64,000 bases of DNA from Fasciolopsis buskii (lineage: Eukaryota > Platyhelminthes > Trematoda > Plagiorchiida > Fasciolidae). Location of the stretch: the NCBI GenBank assembly GCA_008360955.1, contig LUCM01007732.1, positions 21,009 through 85,008 of the forward strand, in the 5' to 3' direction. The translations under genes were made by a program, and so were the position numbers. Below are positions 26,101 through 41,100 of the stretch, piece by piece (the stretch's first letter is position 1; each line of letters begins with the position of its first letter). A model generated the notes under the pieces. That model worked only from the letters and a program-made list of their open reading frames with translations. It had not been told where the DNA came from and made no database searches.

Positions 26101-29100
26101 TCATATCTAATGCCGCGAGTGAAAAGGTTGATTAATGATGTAAATCACCTACAATAACTTTGAAGTTGTCTTCAAGACTGGGAGTAATGAATGCAAGAAG
26201 AAAAGAATAAGAAAGATGCGATATTTCATTGTGAGCTAAAATCGGGCTGTAACTAGATTCGTTCTAATTAACCTGCTATGACGATGGCATTTCAGAAAAA
26301 CTTGAGTTGTCAGGTATTCAGTTCAGTTTAGGCAGTATGAATAAATAATCTGGGACTTGCCGGGCCCGCAGGAGTCCAGGTATGCTGCCAGCCCGCCTCT
26401 AATTTTCGTGTTGGCAAATCTTTTCTGTTGGTGTAGTCTGAAGTTATCCACTAACGTAAGGGAGTCCGCAACAGCTGGGTTTAGCCACGATTCGTGTACG
26501 CATATAACGCAAGATGGACATGAATCGGTGACTGTAGTATAAAGGACAGATTCAACGTGGTCGTGAACACAAGGCGGAAGTCAGCGCTGCAAAACACCGG
26601 ACTAGATACCTTGGCTGTTGGAATGCATTTAAAAGTTAACGGCAAGCCAACAGGAGTGTTTTTCGCCTAGAATATATCTTTGAGGCGTAACAGTGCCTCG
26701 GTGCAGCCGATAAGGAAAACTGTTCGGTTGTTTAAACCTTGCTACTCCCGAACGAGTGTATCAGCCAATGGAAGCAAAAATGATGCAAAATTTTCGTACA
26801 CTAAACAACAAGATGATAACGACTCGGAATTGCAAATTAGCAATACGAAAGTGTACGCGGTCTCGGGAACCTTTGGCAGTCAATGTGTGACAAACTTCTG
26901 TCCACACGAAGACTTATGTTTACGGATGGACCAGTTTGTGCTGAAAACGTTTGTACTGTAATCCGCGTTACGGGTAGATGCAATGTAAATAAATGATTTA
27001 TGATTTATATATTGTCTTAATATGAGCCATTCTATTCCCTTCTTGAAAGCTCGGTACCAGTGTACCGAGTAACAGATTTTCGAGGGAAAAGCAGTGTTGC
27101 ATTCGAACTTAGCTCATAATTGAGAATGGATACATTATCTTTGTTCCATTTCCACCTTCCATTTAAACTCCTGGCAGCCGGAAATCGATTGAAGAATTTT
27201 GTCCCAAAACGCAGAGTGGGCCAAAACAAACTGTTGGTAGCGATCTATTTACTTATCGATTAATCAATCAAACAATCAATCAATCAATCAGTCAATCATT
27301 CAGTCACTCAGCTAATCAAAAAGTTAATTGGGCAATCATTTAAATGTACAACCAAGCAACCAGTCAATCAGTAGAGCAGTTAACCAACTAATCAGTTTGC
27401 CTGCCTGTCTTTCTGACTGACTGTCTGTATGTCTGCTCACTTATCCATATCTACTCTTTTGTATCTATTGCCTTTGTCGTGCTTAGGCTGCCTTTAGAGA
27501 AGTCATCCATCAGTGGGTGGTCGATTGCTAGGCGCCAGCGGCCTGTGACCTTGCAAACGAGTGTCCGATGGGTGTTGAGGTTGACAAAACCTTTGAAAGC
27601 CTGCCAGGTAGCTTAATGACTAAAGCATTCGATCGACGGTGGTCAAACTGATTCGGATGTGAAGCTCGCAGGTTCGAATCCTTCCACCACCGATCAACTT
27701 TCCCACTTTGTCCCAATCGCCATCCTCAAACTAATAGTGCACACTGTTTTATTTGTTAATGAAGGAAGTAAAAAGAAAACGATCTACCTACGGTTACATT
27801 GGTATGCACTTGCGTTCACTTTTTAATACACCGAACATATGATGATAATTGTGGACGCATTTCCGTTTCATACGACACATGTTGAACGAAAATGCATACA
27901 AAATATGAACAAAAACATGCAAATGGTAACAAATGACACTTTAGTTATAGTAAACTACAAAATATAATTATTATTTATTATCCCTCTATCGTGTCCTCCT
28001 TGGTTGATTAGCCACAATACGAAGATTTTCAGCCTATGTGGATTACGATAATTGCAAAATATCCGGGGCACACAAAACAAAATGGGAAAATAAATTTGCC
28101 TATTCTGAAAATACAAGTTTGTGCTGAGCACCGAAAGACCAACCGCGCAAACGGTTGTGTGATTCCGGACACATTTTCTTCATCCATTCATATGCGAAAC
28201 ATACTAGTGCGAAGAAAAAGCAATACTTTCGGGCCTTGTGTCCAATTTCTCAACGTTAGCCTTGCCTGAACGACAAAAATCCTCCCACGAATCACCATGT
28301 GTTTCTTAAATCCACTCATTATCCATTCACCCTCCTAATGATTCAAATGAGATTCCAGTGAGAAACTAAGAAACGAGTGCAACGCAGCGCACTAGTATAG
28401 AGGTAGTTGGAGAAGAGGTCCCCGGGTACGCATTGTTGATTTTAAATGTGTCCGAAAGAATCACACTTAGGAATCATTAATTTAAATTGTTTGGGTCTAC
28501 CTGTCACAATGCATTTCGGAGCACTTTAATTTCTAATTGCGCATCTCATGACCGTAATTTTTAACGTTTATTATAAGTGCCCTCGCTGAACTGCAGTTGT
28601 AAAAGTGTTTGGTTGAAAATGCACCTTTAAAAAATTGTTCAACGCTTTCAAGGCTCATTCCATTTTGTTACTTAGTCGACAAGCTGTTAATGGATCTGAG
28701 AAGGCAAGAGGTCGAAACCAGGTAACTACATACAAAGGTTAAGAAATCGTGTTTTAGATCTAACTAACAAAGGGGAAAGCGCACTGTATTCGAATAAAAT
28801 AAACAAAGGAATTAGCTTGGAAATATGTGTTTCACTACACTTTCTTCCAGTTTTCTTTGCTAAGTTAGATCGTCAAATAAACTCTCACTTATCTACTTCA
28901 ATTCTTTTGTTCGATTCCAGGAAGACATGCAACAGCTCATACATAACATAGGAGAATCTGTATTGATTCCGGAAGATGGGGCGTTTGTGGCCTTGTGGAT
29001 TCTCACGCTGTAAGTTAGTTTACCGATGATGAAATATTTTAAGCACTTTATGCATTGTCTAGGTCAGCCAGTAGCGACAATTGGGCATTTTGTTTTGTAT

Positions 29101-32100
29101 ACACTTTTGTAAGAACAGTTTTTGCAAGCAGTAGCAAACTTCTCTAGAATCTCATTTGAATCGACAAGGCGAGGCCTTGTGTCTCCTTCCGGAAGGTTAG
29201 CCTTACCTGATCGACGAAAATCAGCCGACCAATCACCACGTGATTCTTAAATCTACTTATCATCTATTCACCCTCCTGACGATTTGAATAAGATGCCAGT
29301 GAGGAATAAAGAAAGGAGCGCAGCGCAGTGCACTACTATAAAAATGTCTGGACAGAAGAATACCGGTAGGCATACGTAAAGAGCGGCAATAACCACCTAA
29401 CCGGTCATTTGCTTCCTGCCAAATTTTTTCATCCATCCGTATGCGGATCATACTACTGAGAAGAAACAGCTGTAAAATTCGAATGAAAATTGACCGGGTA
29501 AAAAGTTCATAGGTTTGGTCACATTACAGTAACTAGACTATTTCTATACAGTCGCTGACTGTTGAAGCATATGGTGTACTTCTTGCAGCTGTTTGTCCCA
29601 AACATCATAACCCTGCTTCTCGCAAATTTGCCCATCCTTCTCCATTCCCTTTCCCACCTTCATCCTCCTCATCCTTTTCATTCTTCTATTCTCCCTTGTT
29701 ACAGATTGTCCGTTGTTCATTTTATCTCCTGGTTAGTGGAACTGAAATTGTTCTACTCTTCGTGTCGATAGGGTAAACTCAATGGGAATATGTCTGTCTT
29801 GGCGTTTTAGTAAATAGTTTGTTGGTGCTGGTAATCTCAGCAATTTTTTTCGGAGGTGTAACCATACTGATTTTTGTCATACACAAGTCTGTAAACCCAG
29901 TTCGTGTCATCTAAAACATGATGGAACAGAACAACGGGGTAGGTGAACAAGGAAAGGGAGGGAAACATCAGGTTAGTTGAAATTTCTGAGCATGTGATTC
30001 AGTGATATTCGTTTCATAAACTATTTGTTCCATGTCATCGAATGTGCAATAAGTTCTATTCTCCTCCGGTTTATCAGTTCCCTGCCGACTAAAAAGATGT
30101 TACCAGTACTCGCTGAACGATGAATTCGATCGACAGGGCAACATGATGCGAAAGGATGCTCGGAACCGGAGTTTTGAACTATAGAACATTTACTAGCTGG
30201 AATTTTATCGGAATCATTAAGGAACTTGAGCGGATGTTGAGTTGCAAGCTACCGAAAAAAATTACATTCATCCATCCGTATATAACATATTATACTGGAA
30301 ATATAAAAGTCACAGATCTTTCATTATTCATCAGATCCAGACCATGGACTTTCAGGGATTAGGTAGAGACGGCAACCAGAAAAATGATTTTCTATGCCTC
30401 GCCTGGCAAACGATTTCTTCTAAACAGTAGTTCAACTTGTACTGCTGTCTGCATTTCATTGTGTGGTACAGTATTGTATTGTATTGTATTGTGCTGTATA
30501 GCACTGCTCGGTTTTGGCAAGCGGAAACTGAAAAACATTTATTTGGCAGATTTTGACAAATTCAGAACTGATCCAGCTATGTAAAGGCTTTGACCTCGGC
30601 AGGATTCGAACTCATACAACCCTCCCATTTGTGCAACGTCTGCTGTACCAGCTGAGCTACAAGGCCAAGTCAGCGGGTTACAGAGGCAACCACTCCGATA
30701 GGAGAAATTTTCCGTGTCTTAAAAGACTAAAGAAAAGTTGCCTAGATCATCATTGGTTGATACTAGATGAGTTATGACTGCATTGATTGTACATCTAATC
30801 ACAAAACCTGGTAAGTTTCTGGTCAATTCACGTGTATATTACAGAGATCGCTTGCGCAAGTGGAGAAGAAGAAATGTGTAAGGATATTAGGTAATTGTAA
30901 TGATGTGATACCAAAGCTCAGCTCACCACTAAGAAAACATGAAAGCACTGTACATCTGATTCATCCTGCTCGAAAATCATCGACAGTGCATGTCGACCAT
31001 ACCCAAACTGGGACGCGGACTCGAGGCGAACGATTTTGATTCGAACGCCTTAGCATTTGCATGAGGAACATCCGATTTAGTGGCTAAAAGATGACACGAT
31101 GTCTTCAAATCTCAATTGTGGACACGCTCATTTGGATAGTTAGTAGTCAGCTTTAAGAAATAAGGTGGACACCCTCAAAGAATGAAACTTTTGAAGCAAC
31201 AGTGGTCACGAAAAAGACTCCATGATCGAAAAAACAACCTAACAGAATATACGGTTGTCTAATGACCTACAGAGAAAACGCAGTATGATATGACATCATG
31301 GGTACTCCGGTGAGATATGCGGGCAAACTGAGGATGATCAAATCCGGTCATCGTTTACGCCCCAGGGACGACTGAGTATGATGTGCGCATTGGGTTTAAA
31401 AACAGGAAATGCAAGTTTTAAGGAAAGGAGTCTTTTCGAAAGACTGGTGAATGTCTCGTTTTTGGACATCTGGACAATTGTGGTTGGTTTCTAGTAAGCT
31501 AAAATGAAGCACCAATACAGATAGTTGTTAGTGAATAAAGCTGTAACTCTACATAGAACAAAACCTGTGGATGTCATTGTAAAATAACCTGGGCAGTAAC
31601 ATTTTATTCTGACCGCAAAACATCTCCATAATCCAATTACATAGAACGTTTGCCGCCCGATTGCTTATTATTTGGTTTACGAAGATGCGGATGACACGTC
31701 CCACCTCGTTTGTTGTTGAGACGAGTTAGGTAGTCGACGAGCTTTAGTCAGTTTGTCGACATCGTAACATTTCCACTTGAAGGTTCTCGCCCCGCCGGTC
31801 AACTTACTAACTTCTTCGCGGCCCTCTGTTGGCCACGATCTCCGAGGCGGAAAAGTGATGTACATCTTTATTTCACACAGTCACACGGTACATGGGGAGA
31901 TGTCAAGCTCAAATTACAGAGAACCGATCAGAAAAATTGAAGGAAAGAGGTCAGACTGAGTTTGAAAATGAAGAAGTAAATGAAATCACGTAGGAATTTG
32001 TGTCAAGATAACTTATGGAACGGGAAAACTTGGTAGATACCAAGTTGTGTGGAAGAAATTGTTTTCATGAAATAAGTAGCCTTGTGATATCATCGTTCAA

Positions 32101-35100
32101 CTGACCATTAGGAAACCATCGAAGCACTGCACAGCTGCTTCATCCTTGTTAGGAATCATCAGCAGTGCCCGAAATGGGACGCGAACCCGGAACGAAAGAT
32201 TTCGAGTCGAATGCTTTAGGCAGCAAGCTACCGGACAGGCTCTAAACGGTTCACTGAAATTCATTACATGATGTTACACCTATCGGTCACTGATTTGTAC
32301 GGCCGCGGGCAGTTGGGACACAGCAACCGATCCATACTGATAGATGACTTCTCTGCAGGTAGCCTAAGTACGACGGAGGCTTTGAAATGGACGAAATTGT
32401 GTTGGTTTATGTATTTACCAAAAGCGTTTTTGTCAAGACGAGAATCAGTTGTTCGTTTCACGGCAATGATACAGTGATTGGTAGCCGAGAAAGATGCACG
32501 GAGTTTGACCATAAAAGCAATGGAGTAGTTCTAGAGCATTGTGTCAAGATATGTAGTTTCACGAGTGCGCGCACAAATACTTCGGGCCACATTAGTCAAA
32601 ATAAAAGGTCTTGGGTGAAGTCTCAGGTAATCAAATAGAGGTTCCCATCAGGACGAAAATGGCGAAGACGAATGAAGGATTTGAAAAAAAGCGAATTAAT
32701 TTCTTACTGATAAGCAACGCTACTAAAAAAGATAGAACTCAGGGTGAAGATAAATAACTAAGCAGTCAATTTTGTCGCGTGAATGAGGAAAGCTTATCGT
32801 TGGCTTTCCAAGTCAGGAATAATTATCATACTTGATAGGTCCACCAACGGTAAAAGCATTAAAATCAATTGATAGACACATAGAAGTCTTCCTATCAGCA
32901 CTTAGCCGGAATTCTTGAATAATTCTGACATACGTTCGACGTTAATTGAGCAAATTCCTCAAACTAGACAACTACGGTGAAGTGAATTAGCATTCAAACG
33001 GTCATATTGTTTAGTGGAATGCGACAGACAGCAGCTGGTCAATTTCGGCGACGATATTTTAGCCACGCAATTCGGGAGAACTCGAGTGTGGAATCTTAAC
33101 GAAGCTTGAAGACACACACGATTCAAACACACACACACGCGCGATTTGCAAGGAAGAATGATCTTCCTTAACTAAAAAAACATGAACAAACATACTGTAT
33201 ACCAAAATATGTTCTCGAACGGTGACAGCGAATAGCACAAACGAATTTAGCGCAGCCAGTGAACGCCCGCGTCGGATAAAAGGCGCGACCATCTACACTG
33301 GCAGACCAGACGTTTCATCCGTATTCAAGACCGATGTATTTTCAGGATTGAAAGGCCACTTTCCTGATACCGTAACGATGTTGTACGTTTACGTTCTTGC
33401 TATTTCTCCGTGAGAAACTTTCTGGATCCTAGGAGCTTTGGATCACGATTTCGTAACAATGGCCTGAAAGACCAAACTGGGTCCACGTTGAGTTTGCTCT
33501 CCACTTTGTGTGCCCCGGTAATAGCTATTAGAAAACTCTTGTCACATTAGCTGAAGGAGACACTTCAGAATGTGATCAGACATTAGCTAGGGAAGCTGTC
33601 AGTTCGTTCTGTCGATGTATGGTACAGAAAAACTGCATGTAAGCCGATAAAAAATATACAAAACTAAACAAAACCAGCCAGGCATCATAAAAGCTGACAT
33701 TGCGTAGCGCAGAACATGCGACTTAAAGTATGAACACTACTGTTAGAAGTATGTTAGCATCGACGAGTACAAGTCAGGACAGGAGTAAATAGGGCAACCT
33801 CTGGGCCTATCCGTTCGCCCGTGACAGAGGCCAATCACACTCTAAGCGTAACCAAAGTCTGCTACTTCCAGTTCGTGATCAGCTTTTTATACTCAGAAGG
33901 TCCCATCTACTCGACTGTGGTCAAGCGGGTGAGGTTGTGACATTTGAACGTGATCGTAGAGCATTCCAATCTTTGCACAATCACTGAACTTCTCCCGCTT
34001 TCCAGGCTTCAGTTGATTACCTGAAACTCAACCAGAGGACCGTTTCTTGTGTTCGTGATTCTGCTACACAAATAGTCTTCTTTTGAATCAATAGAATGGT
34101 CTTGAATGTGCCTCATTCTCAGCTCTTCCGAGTTTTAACACATAGACCAATTGTCTTGTTCCTGTCTGTCTCCTTTCTAATTTTTTCGTCTAAGTACACG
34201 AACAATTTACACATGATATGCCACCAATAGCTGCCACTACCGCCTTCATAACGTGATCTAGTCATTTCGCTAATTCATCAAACAGTTTCTACATCAAACT
34301 CACCAGCTTTTGACAAACATTTGTGCTTAGGTATTCGATGACACCACCTGGTGAACCGTCTAAATGACAAAATCCCCATCCGGGGCTCCACTACTCTACT
34401 ACTAACTGAGCTGATTAACATTTTTTCTCTAATCCCAATGATGACAGTAATGTTGTCATTTTCCCTGTACCCTGTCACTTCCGTACAATAGTAAAGAAAT
34501 TTATTTTAGAAAAATGAAATTGCATTTGGTATGGGGTATGGACGGAGAAATAATTGACCGTTTTTCAAAATCTCCTTAGAATTGACCACTGGAACAACGA
34601 ACACGAACGTTTGATCATCCTGACCGAGCGTAATTTCTACATAATTCGTTACGATTTTCTACACTCACGAGTACGAGACAGTCGACGTATTGGGCTGGGA
34701 CAGTTGACTTCCGTGATCACGGGACCTTTGGTTTTCCCATCCAAATCACTGATGCCGTGAGTTTCTAGCCTTGTGTGTTCTTCTTCAGTTCCGTCTTTAG
34801 CATCAACATTTTTCCAGGCAATGATATAATAAATTCATATCACTGACCGACCACAGTCGACTGGATTGGGCTTCTATCATCCCGAAATAGTCAGAGGTTC
34901 GGACCTTAGCTCCCTACCCCCTCAGTTTGGTGACGGATGATATTTCGCTGTCGCCCTGCTGGTTGCTATATTTGACTCATTGGAGTTATATGAAGCTCTA
35001 TGCATGATTCGAGGGCATTATTGCTGGTTTCCTCCCTCCTCGTGTCGGAGGCCCTACAGGTTATACGACACCTCCATTTCACTTCAACGATGCATCAATT

Positions 35101-38100
35101 GCCATAAATGAACTGTAGTAGGAACTGTTCGCTTTCGTCCCGCTTGGGGTATCACATCCACAGAGCAACACACATGTGGTACGTCAGTTCCAGTGCCGTT
35201 GAATATGATGCTCAATTTAAACCGCATGCTGAAGAACATCCGCTAAGGGGAGCACTCCAAAATTCGTGCGATCATGCTGGTGGATCCAACTTTGCCAGAT
35301 GACAAATTTGCCTTGACGTAAGTGATTATCACGGTTGCTGATCCCTCCATGAACTATAAAATATTGCGTCCACTTTCTGAAGGTCTGACTTACTTGTCGG
35401 ATGAAAAACTTCCGATCAGTCACCGCGTGATTCCCGCATAGATTCGTCATCAACTAGTAAAGATTCATACACAGTTCTAGGAGAAAGCAAAAGTTTGTGC
35501 TAATTACATTCAAAACAGACATTAAAAATATCAATTTTCTTTCTTTTCTTTGAAGTTTTGCCTCCCCAGCAAAAGAATAACGAAATAGAGCAAAACGTGA
35601 TAGCTCAACAGATCAGGTTCTCTTTTAGGAAACCGTCTCCGTAAGGATAAATGCTGTTCTTTATTTTGGTCATGTCTTTATTTGTGAAGAAGTTGTTCGA
35701 GAGCTCAACATAGTATGCAAGTATGAACCCATAAAGTAGCCATCGGCCGATTGACTATTGCCGTATAAACTTGTATCGATTGTTCGAACCACTTTGAGTG
35801 GTTTAGTTAGTTCAACTTATCCGGACAATCAGCCTTATACTTATATATGTCTTCGTTTTGGCCGCTACCTTAAAGCACCGTTTGTTGAAAATAGAAAATC
35901 GAGACGAGAAAAAATGAAAGATCACCTAAAACTTAATTGGATGAACAACCATATTTTAACAGGAGAGGGATTTCGAATGCAAGAACGCCACTGACTGCCC
36001 AGCTCAATCATATCACCTACTGTATCTAAATGCCGCTTAAGGGATTTTGTAGACATCACTGACGCTGTTCAGGTTTTTTCATATTTTTGCCTTATGATCG
36101 GCTGACCACCTACACTTATGTACATATATATATTATATATAATGCTCTGTATATTTTTGTATATAGGTTTGCCGTAACTCATGTAGCCGGTGTCGTATGA
36201 GCAATTTGCGCCATACTAGGCGGCAGAATAGAGTGCCAAATGCTTGAATTTGCGATAATTGGCAAATCTTCACTGTGGTAGGTTGCCTGTTTTGGAGTTA
36301 TCCAGTGACGAAACAGATTAGGAATTTAGTCGATATCTAATTTTAGCCACCATATGACGTATCACGAGCTCGTTGGGAAGAACAAAGTGAGATTAACTGA
36401 CAACAATTCGGCATTTAATTCGCTAGGAATCCAGTATCAATAAACCGTGGAAATCGATTGACTAGTCGGTATCTTTCAATAGTTTTTTGGTCATTTCGAT
36501 GTAGCATCCAGGGCTTTCAATTCATACTTCAAAAGGCTTACCATTCTTATGTCGATATTCACTGGTCTGGAAACCCCCTTTAGTTATCCTGTCATGATGT
36601 CAAACATATTTTGGACAGAACTAAGATTCAGACTGGGGTATGATTTTATGTAAGTCATACCCTCGACCTATTTGCGCTTTCATCCAATTTACATCAGGGT
36701 AAAAGAAAAATCACTCTACTAGGGGGAAACTAAATTCCGGTAAAGTAATACACGGAACCTCTTTCGGAGACACTGCAGTTTTTCATATTGACTACTTTAG
36801 AAGGCTGAAGAAAATATCTCCGTCAATTCAATGGCAAAATTTTCTCTCTTTCGGCGCTGCATTCTCTCTTGATCCATTGATGAAATTTTTTCTAAATCTT
36901 TTCTTCCAAGAGTGAACAAGGTGGACAGGAATACGAAAGTTGGACTATTATGTCAAGGAATTTACTTCTAGAATTGTCCGCTTGGTAAATACTCTTCAGG
37001 TCATCACAAACCATTCATTTATCAACAGGGTTAGTGGGTCCCCGGATTGAGGCGCTTAGCGCTTTCTACTATGTCGCATAAGAGTATTGTTCTCCGATCT
37101 GTTATGCGGTTAATTCACGTCACATATTTGGCGAGAGTTGGACCCTTCCAATGTTACTCCATTCTATCTGGATGATGATGCTATTGTAGCATCGGTAATA
37201 ATCTGTAATAAGATTAGAGAGAACTGTTAAAATCTCCATTTAAAAATAAGTTTCATCATGATCACTTTTCGATAGGATGAATTGATTCTCTCCATGAAAA
37301 GCATACTCTTGTTGTACTTGAATATAGTGTATATGGTGGTCGCTTTTAGTTTAAAATGCTGGGAAACTTTAGACAAAAATTTTAAATCAACCTCTGATTT
37401 GGATAATAGCTTCCTATCTTCGACATTGTGGTACCAAACGATTTTCCCGCTTCTAGCACGCTGCTTTACTATCACGGTAGAAGTGCAATCGATTAATACA
37501 GCTCATCTAAATGACCTTGATGTAAATCAATAACTTCTCTTCTAAAAGAAGATGTTTGTGTTTGTGATCGACCACCTAACGCACAATACCTCAATTAACA
37601 CGCAATTATGTTCAACCTTTGAAAAGATCCAAAATCGTGGGTAGAATTCTTGATAAAATAAAAGCTTTTGCTGAACGAACATATTAGTTATCGTTTATGA
37701 ATTTAAACTACGATAAATCCTAAGATCATTTCAAAAACCTTTGTGAAATTTTCCTACTCCAGTAGGATTTTATTTTTCATGTTTGGATGCGTTTACTTTG
37801 ACTTCCAAGGTCCCCTCACTGTCTAACTGGCCTTATTGTAATCCTTCTTCCACCAAGCATTTCCACCTTTTAATGACTGCCGCTCCATTTTGGGAAATAT
37901 TGTACACTTTCCTAATAATAAATAGAAGAGGTGAAATGTTATTATGGTTTGTTTATTTGTTTTTCTCCGGTACCCAGAATTCGCAGTTCACCAGGTGTTC
38001 AGATGCGATGGGGCGATGAGAACGAGGTAAAACTAACTCAGAAATGGAATCCTCTTTGTCGTAGTCTACCTTACGCTACTCTGACGCATCATCCGGTCTA

Positions 38101-41100
38101 TTCGAAGCGTGACCAGCTACCACCGCGACAATGTGAAGTCCCCGGGGCAGGCTATGAGGATCCAACGAACCCAGTCTCCGTGTACGATGTGAACAATTTC
38201 CTTTGTGCCCTGAAAGAAGCTTCTTCCGGGATGAATATTCAAGTAAGCCACACTGTGCACTTAAACACCTTGTGCACCGAACAAGATGGGTGCAGATCTA
38301 ATCAGGATGGCTAATCATGGTTAAATAACGGTCTGCGGTTTTTCAATTCTGCTTAGCAGTCAATGTATGGAAAATCACATGAGGAAATTCCTTAAAACGA
38401 GACATACGGAGTAGAGAACCTCTTTGGGGTTTTTCTAAGATTCCTCATAAATTTGCTTTGAAAAGTTATTATAAAGTCGTCAATTTGAATAACATTTTTC
38501 ATAAAAGCGCTTTGAAAAGCAACACTTTTAAGCAAATTCTGGTTAAGATTCAACAAATTTGGTGTGGAGTTAACATCAAAATACACGCAGGATTCCCTAC
38601 ATATCTTGGGCTCTTTGTGGCTAAACCCTCGTCTGATTTAAAAGTAACCAGTAGAACCATTTAGGACAGAGAAGTTTATCAATAATTTAGCGGAGCATTC
38701 TGAAGACGGAGTTTGTGAGTGGATAACATATTAATCGACATTGCTCCTGCGTTTGATGGAGCTGTCTCGCTGGTCATCAGTAGTTGCTCGATAATGAACC
38801 ATGGTAGACGATTTGCAATCAATACACGGGCGTGGATTCAATCCGATCGTGTCACACAACGGGCGATCACAGAGACCGCGTAATCTCATTGACTGCCAAT
38901 TGTCAGCCGACGTAAGGGCAAGGGTGCGGATATGCATGCACAGAGAGTCAGCATGAATCGTGAAAGCCAGTTTGGACAAGCAATCCGGATTCGACAACAA
39001 AATGATAGGAACTAATTCTGGTGAGATGGATCAAGGGAGATGAGCCAACCAGAGAGTGACATGAACAACGGATACAGTAATACCAGTCACACAGATGCAA
39101 ATATGCAACAAAAATTGCCTATAAATATAAGCTTTTCATTTAAAAAAACGAGACGTTGTGTCAGTTCGCCATATTTCTCCTCGCTTGAGTTAGTCGGGAT
39201 GTATGTTGTGGATCTGGAGACAGAAATGATACACTAGATAGCCGTATTCGGAATAGTAAATGAAAAGTTCTCAACAGAGTACTGTTAACCCTTACACAGG
39301 ATTAGTTTGCCTAACTTACAGACTGTGCATGATTAAGTGACAGACTTTGACATCCTCGGCCAATCATGGGAAATGGAAGATGATTGTTTGTATCACTCAC
39401 CTTTACGACGTAGTCACTCCAGTTACTCTGTGTGCGCAACTGAACACTCGTGCATTTCATATCACGTCAAGTTTTGCTTCAAGTACTAAGTTCGTAATAC
39501 AAGCAAAATGTACTCAACCCCCTAGGCCGCGGTCCAGTGGTGCACGGTGCATCACCGCTCTTCATCAACTGAGTGAGATCGCATGTAAATCTACACCATT
39601 TTGACTTTCGGGATCAGAGTTGTGGACTTCCTCTTTCCCCTACAGTGGACCTTATTGTCTGTGGCACGTAACCTCTTCCATTGCTTTCTTGAGTCGAATT
39701 TCCCATAAAATGAACAACTTTAAAAGGGATATGTCGACATGGCCACGCTAGGTGTGCCAGTCTTTCGGTGCTAGTATCGTATCTACCATCGGAAGACATG
39801 CCTGACTTTAAAGGTTCGCGTCACGGCATGCAGCTGCAGGTTTGATACACAAGTTTATTTATGCTAGTTGATGAGTACCTTTATCAAGAAAAAAAGAACA
39901 GAAAAGAATGGCTGAACTATGCACATGAGGTTATTTGCAGTAATACTCTTTTGGAGTAGAGAGAGAACAAATTGGGGGAGGGGAAAGTTTGTTGCTGGTT
40001 TGTCATTAGCTACTTGCCTTACAGGTGAAACATATTTACTACCCCCCATGAGACTGGATGTGATTTTATACTCCAAATTTCTGTTCTCACTTATCATACT
40101 TTTATTCTGTACAGTGGAAGGGGCGCGTTACAAAACCTCTGGACCCACTCCTAGGGATGATGGGAACAAGTAATCGTAATCCTGGAATTTGGAGTGGCAT
40201 AGAGCCACGCAACTACCCGGTTGGTGAGGCGCGATCATGAGCTCAGCGATATTGAACATCCCTTTATCAGCAAGCGGACCTTCAGACCTGGGATTCCAGG
40301 TCATGAATATTTTGAGAGGGCAGGCGCTTAGTCTATAGTGGTCAAGCTGTTTTAAGCATCTGTCATGCCGAAAAAATCATCGGTTAGAATCCCAGCTCCG
40401 CCAGTCGCTTCCGTGACGCATGGCAATTCGTCGTAATCCGACTAATTACCACAATTGCTCTAGTCTTACCTTATATTGTTCGGTGAAACTTCATTTCCTC
40501 AGGGTTATGGTTACCAGTCTCTTCTTACTCTGTGTAGTGGGTCCTAGTGGTTATGACCCACGGATCACGAACGGGAAACAGAACTGGCCGTCAGGCCGCC
40601 TGACACGAACCGGAGGGCAAATACAGAATCAGCCAAGCGACCTAGTTCGCAAACGGATTCAAGGTGGTCTGGTTTTGTGACACGTTCGGAGGCGAGTGGG
40701 GTGGTGTTTAAAACAAAGACAGAAAAGACAACGACCCCGACGGGCAGGGAAGGGCAATCGGCTAATAAGATTTAACCCTAGCGGCGATATATAAATCATC
40801 TGGTTATGAGGAATAGATGAACAATCGTGTTGATCCACTAGAGACCAACTGATCATTCTAGTTTAACTAAGCGAGGTGAGATTGGACTAAAATCCAGATA
40901 ACTGACTGCAGCCGCTAGAGCTAGTTATCGTGATAACTAAATGTTAAAGCAGAAACCATGAAAGAATGCAATCAGCACACTGTTGGTTGTTTCAAGGAGT
41001 TTAATGCTTTCTTACAAATTAACCTCTTCTATTTTTTCTTTTATACTTTACTTCCTATGTTAATGAAACAACAATGTACATCAATTCTCAGGAGGGGAGC

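Larger units (their letters stand above)
20188..28920. other. TPRG1L intron 1
   Basis: An 8.7-kb intron. It holds SINE-like copies of family 1 (20430-20600, 21055-21210, 27599-27785) and family 2 (21995-22110, minus), a run of 11 G at 24209-24219, the second CR1-like copy (24510-26090), a degenerate AATC/GTCT tetranucleotide tract (27240-27450), and the R-family copy at 28072-28432. No exon with family resemblance was found in it. Confidence 0.6.
29010..34579. other. TPRG1L intron 2
   Basis: A 5.6-kb intron with an R-family copy (29185-29480), a pentanucleotide tract (30471-30492), a family-2 tRNA-like SINE (30550-30680, minus), Q-family copies (30905-31070, 32085-32520) and a family-1 SINE fragment (31778-31880). 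The rest has no recognised features. Confidence 0.6.

Noticed and set aside
30584..30665. Apparent tRNA gene on the minus strand
   Set aside because: The acceptor stem pairs, but the D arm and T-stem are poor, no anticodon loop is credible, and a related body at 22.0 kb shows that it is a SINE-type head.
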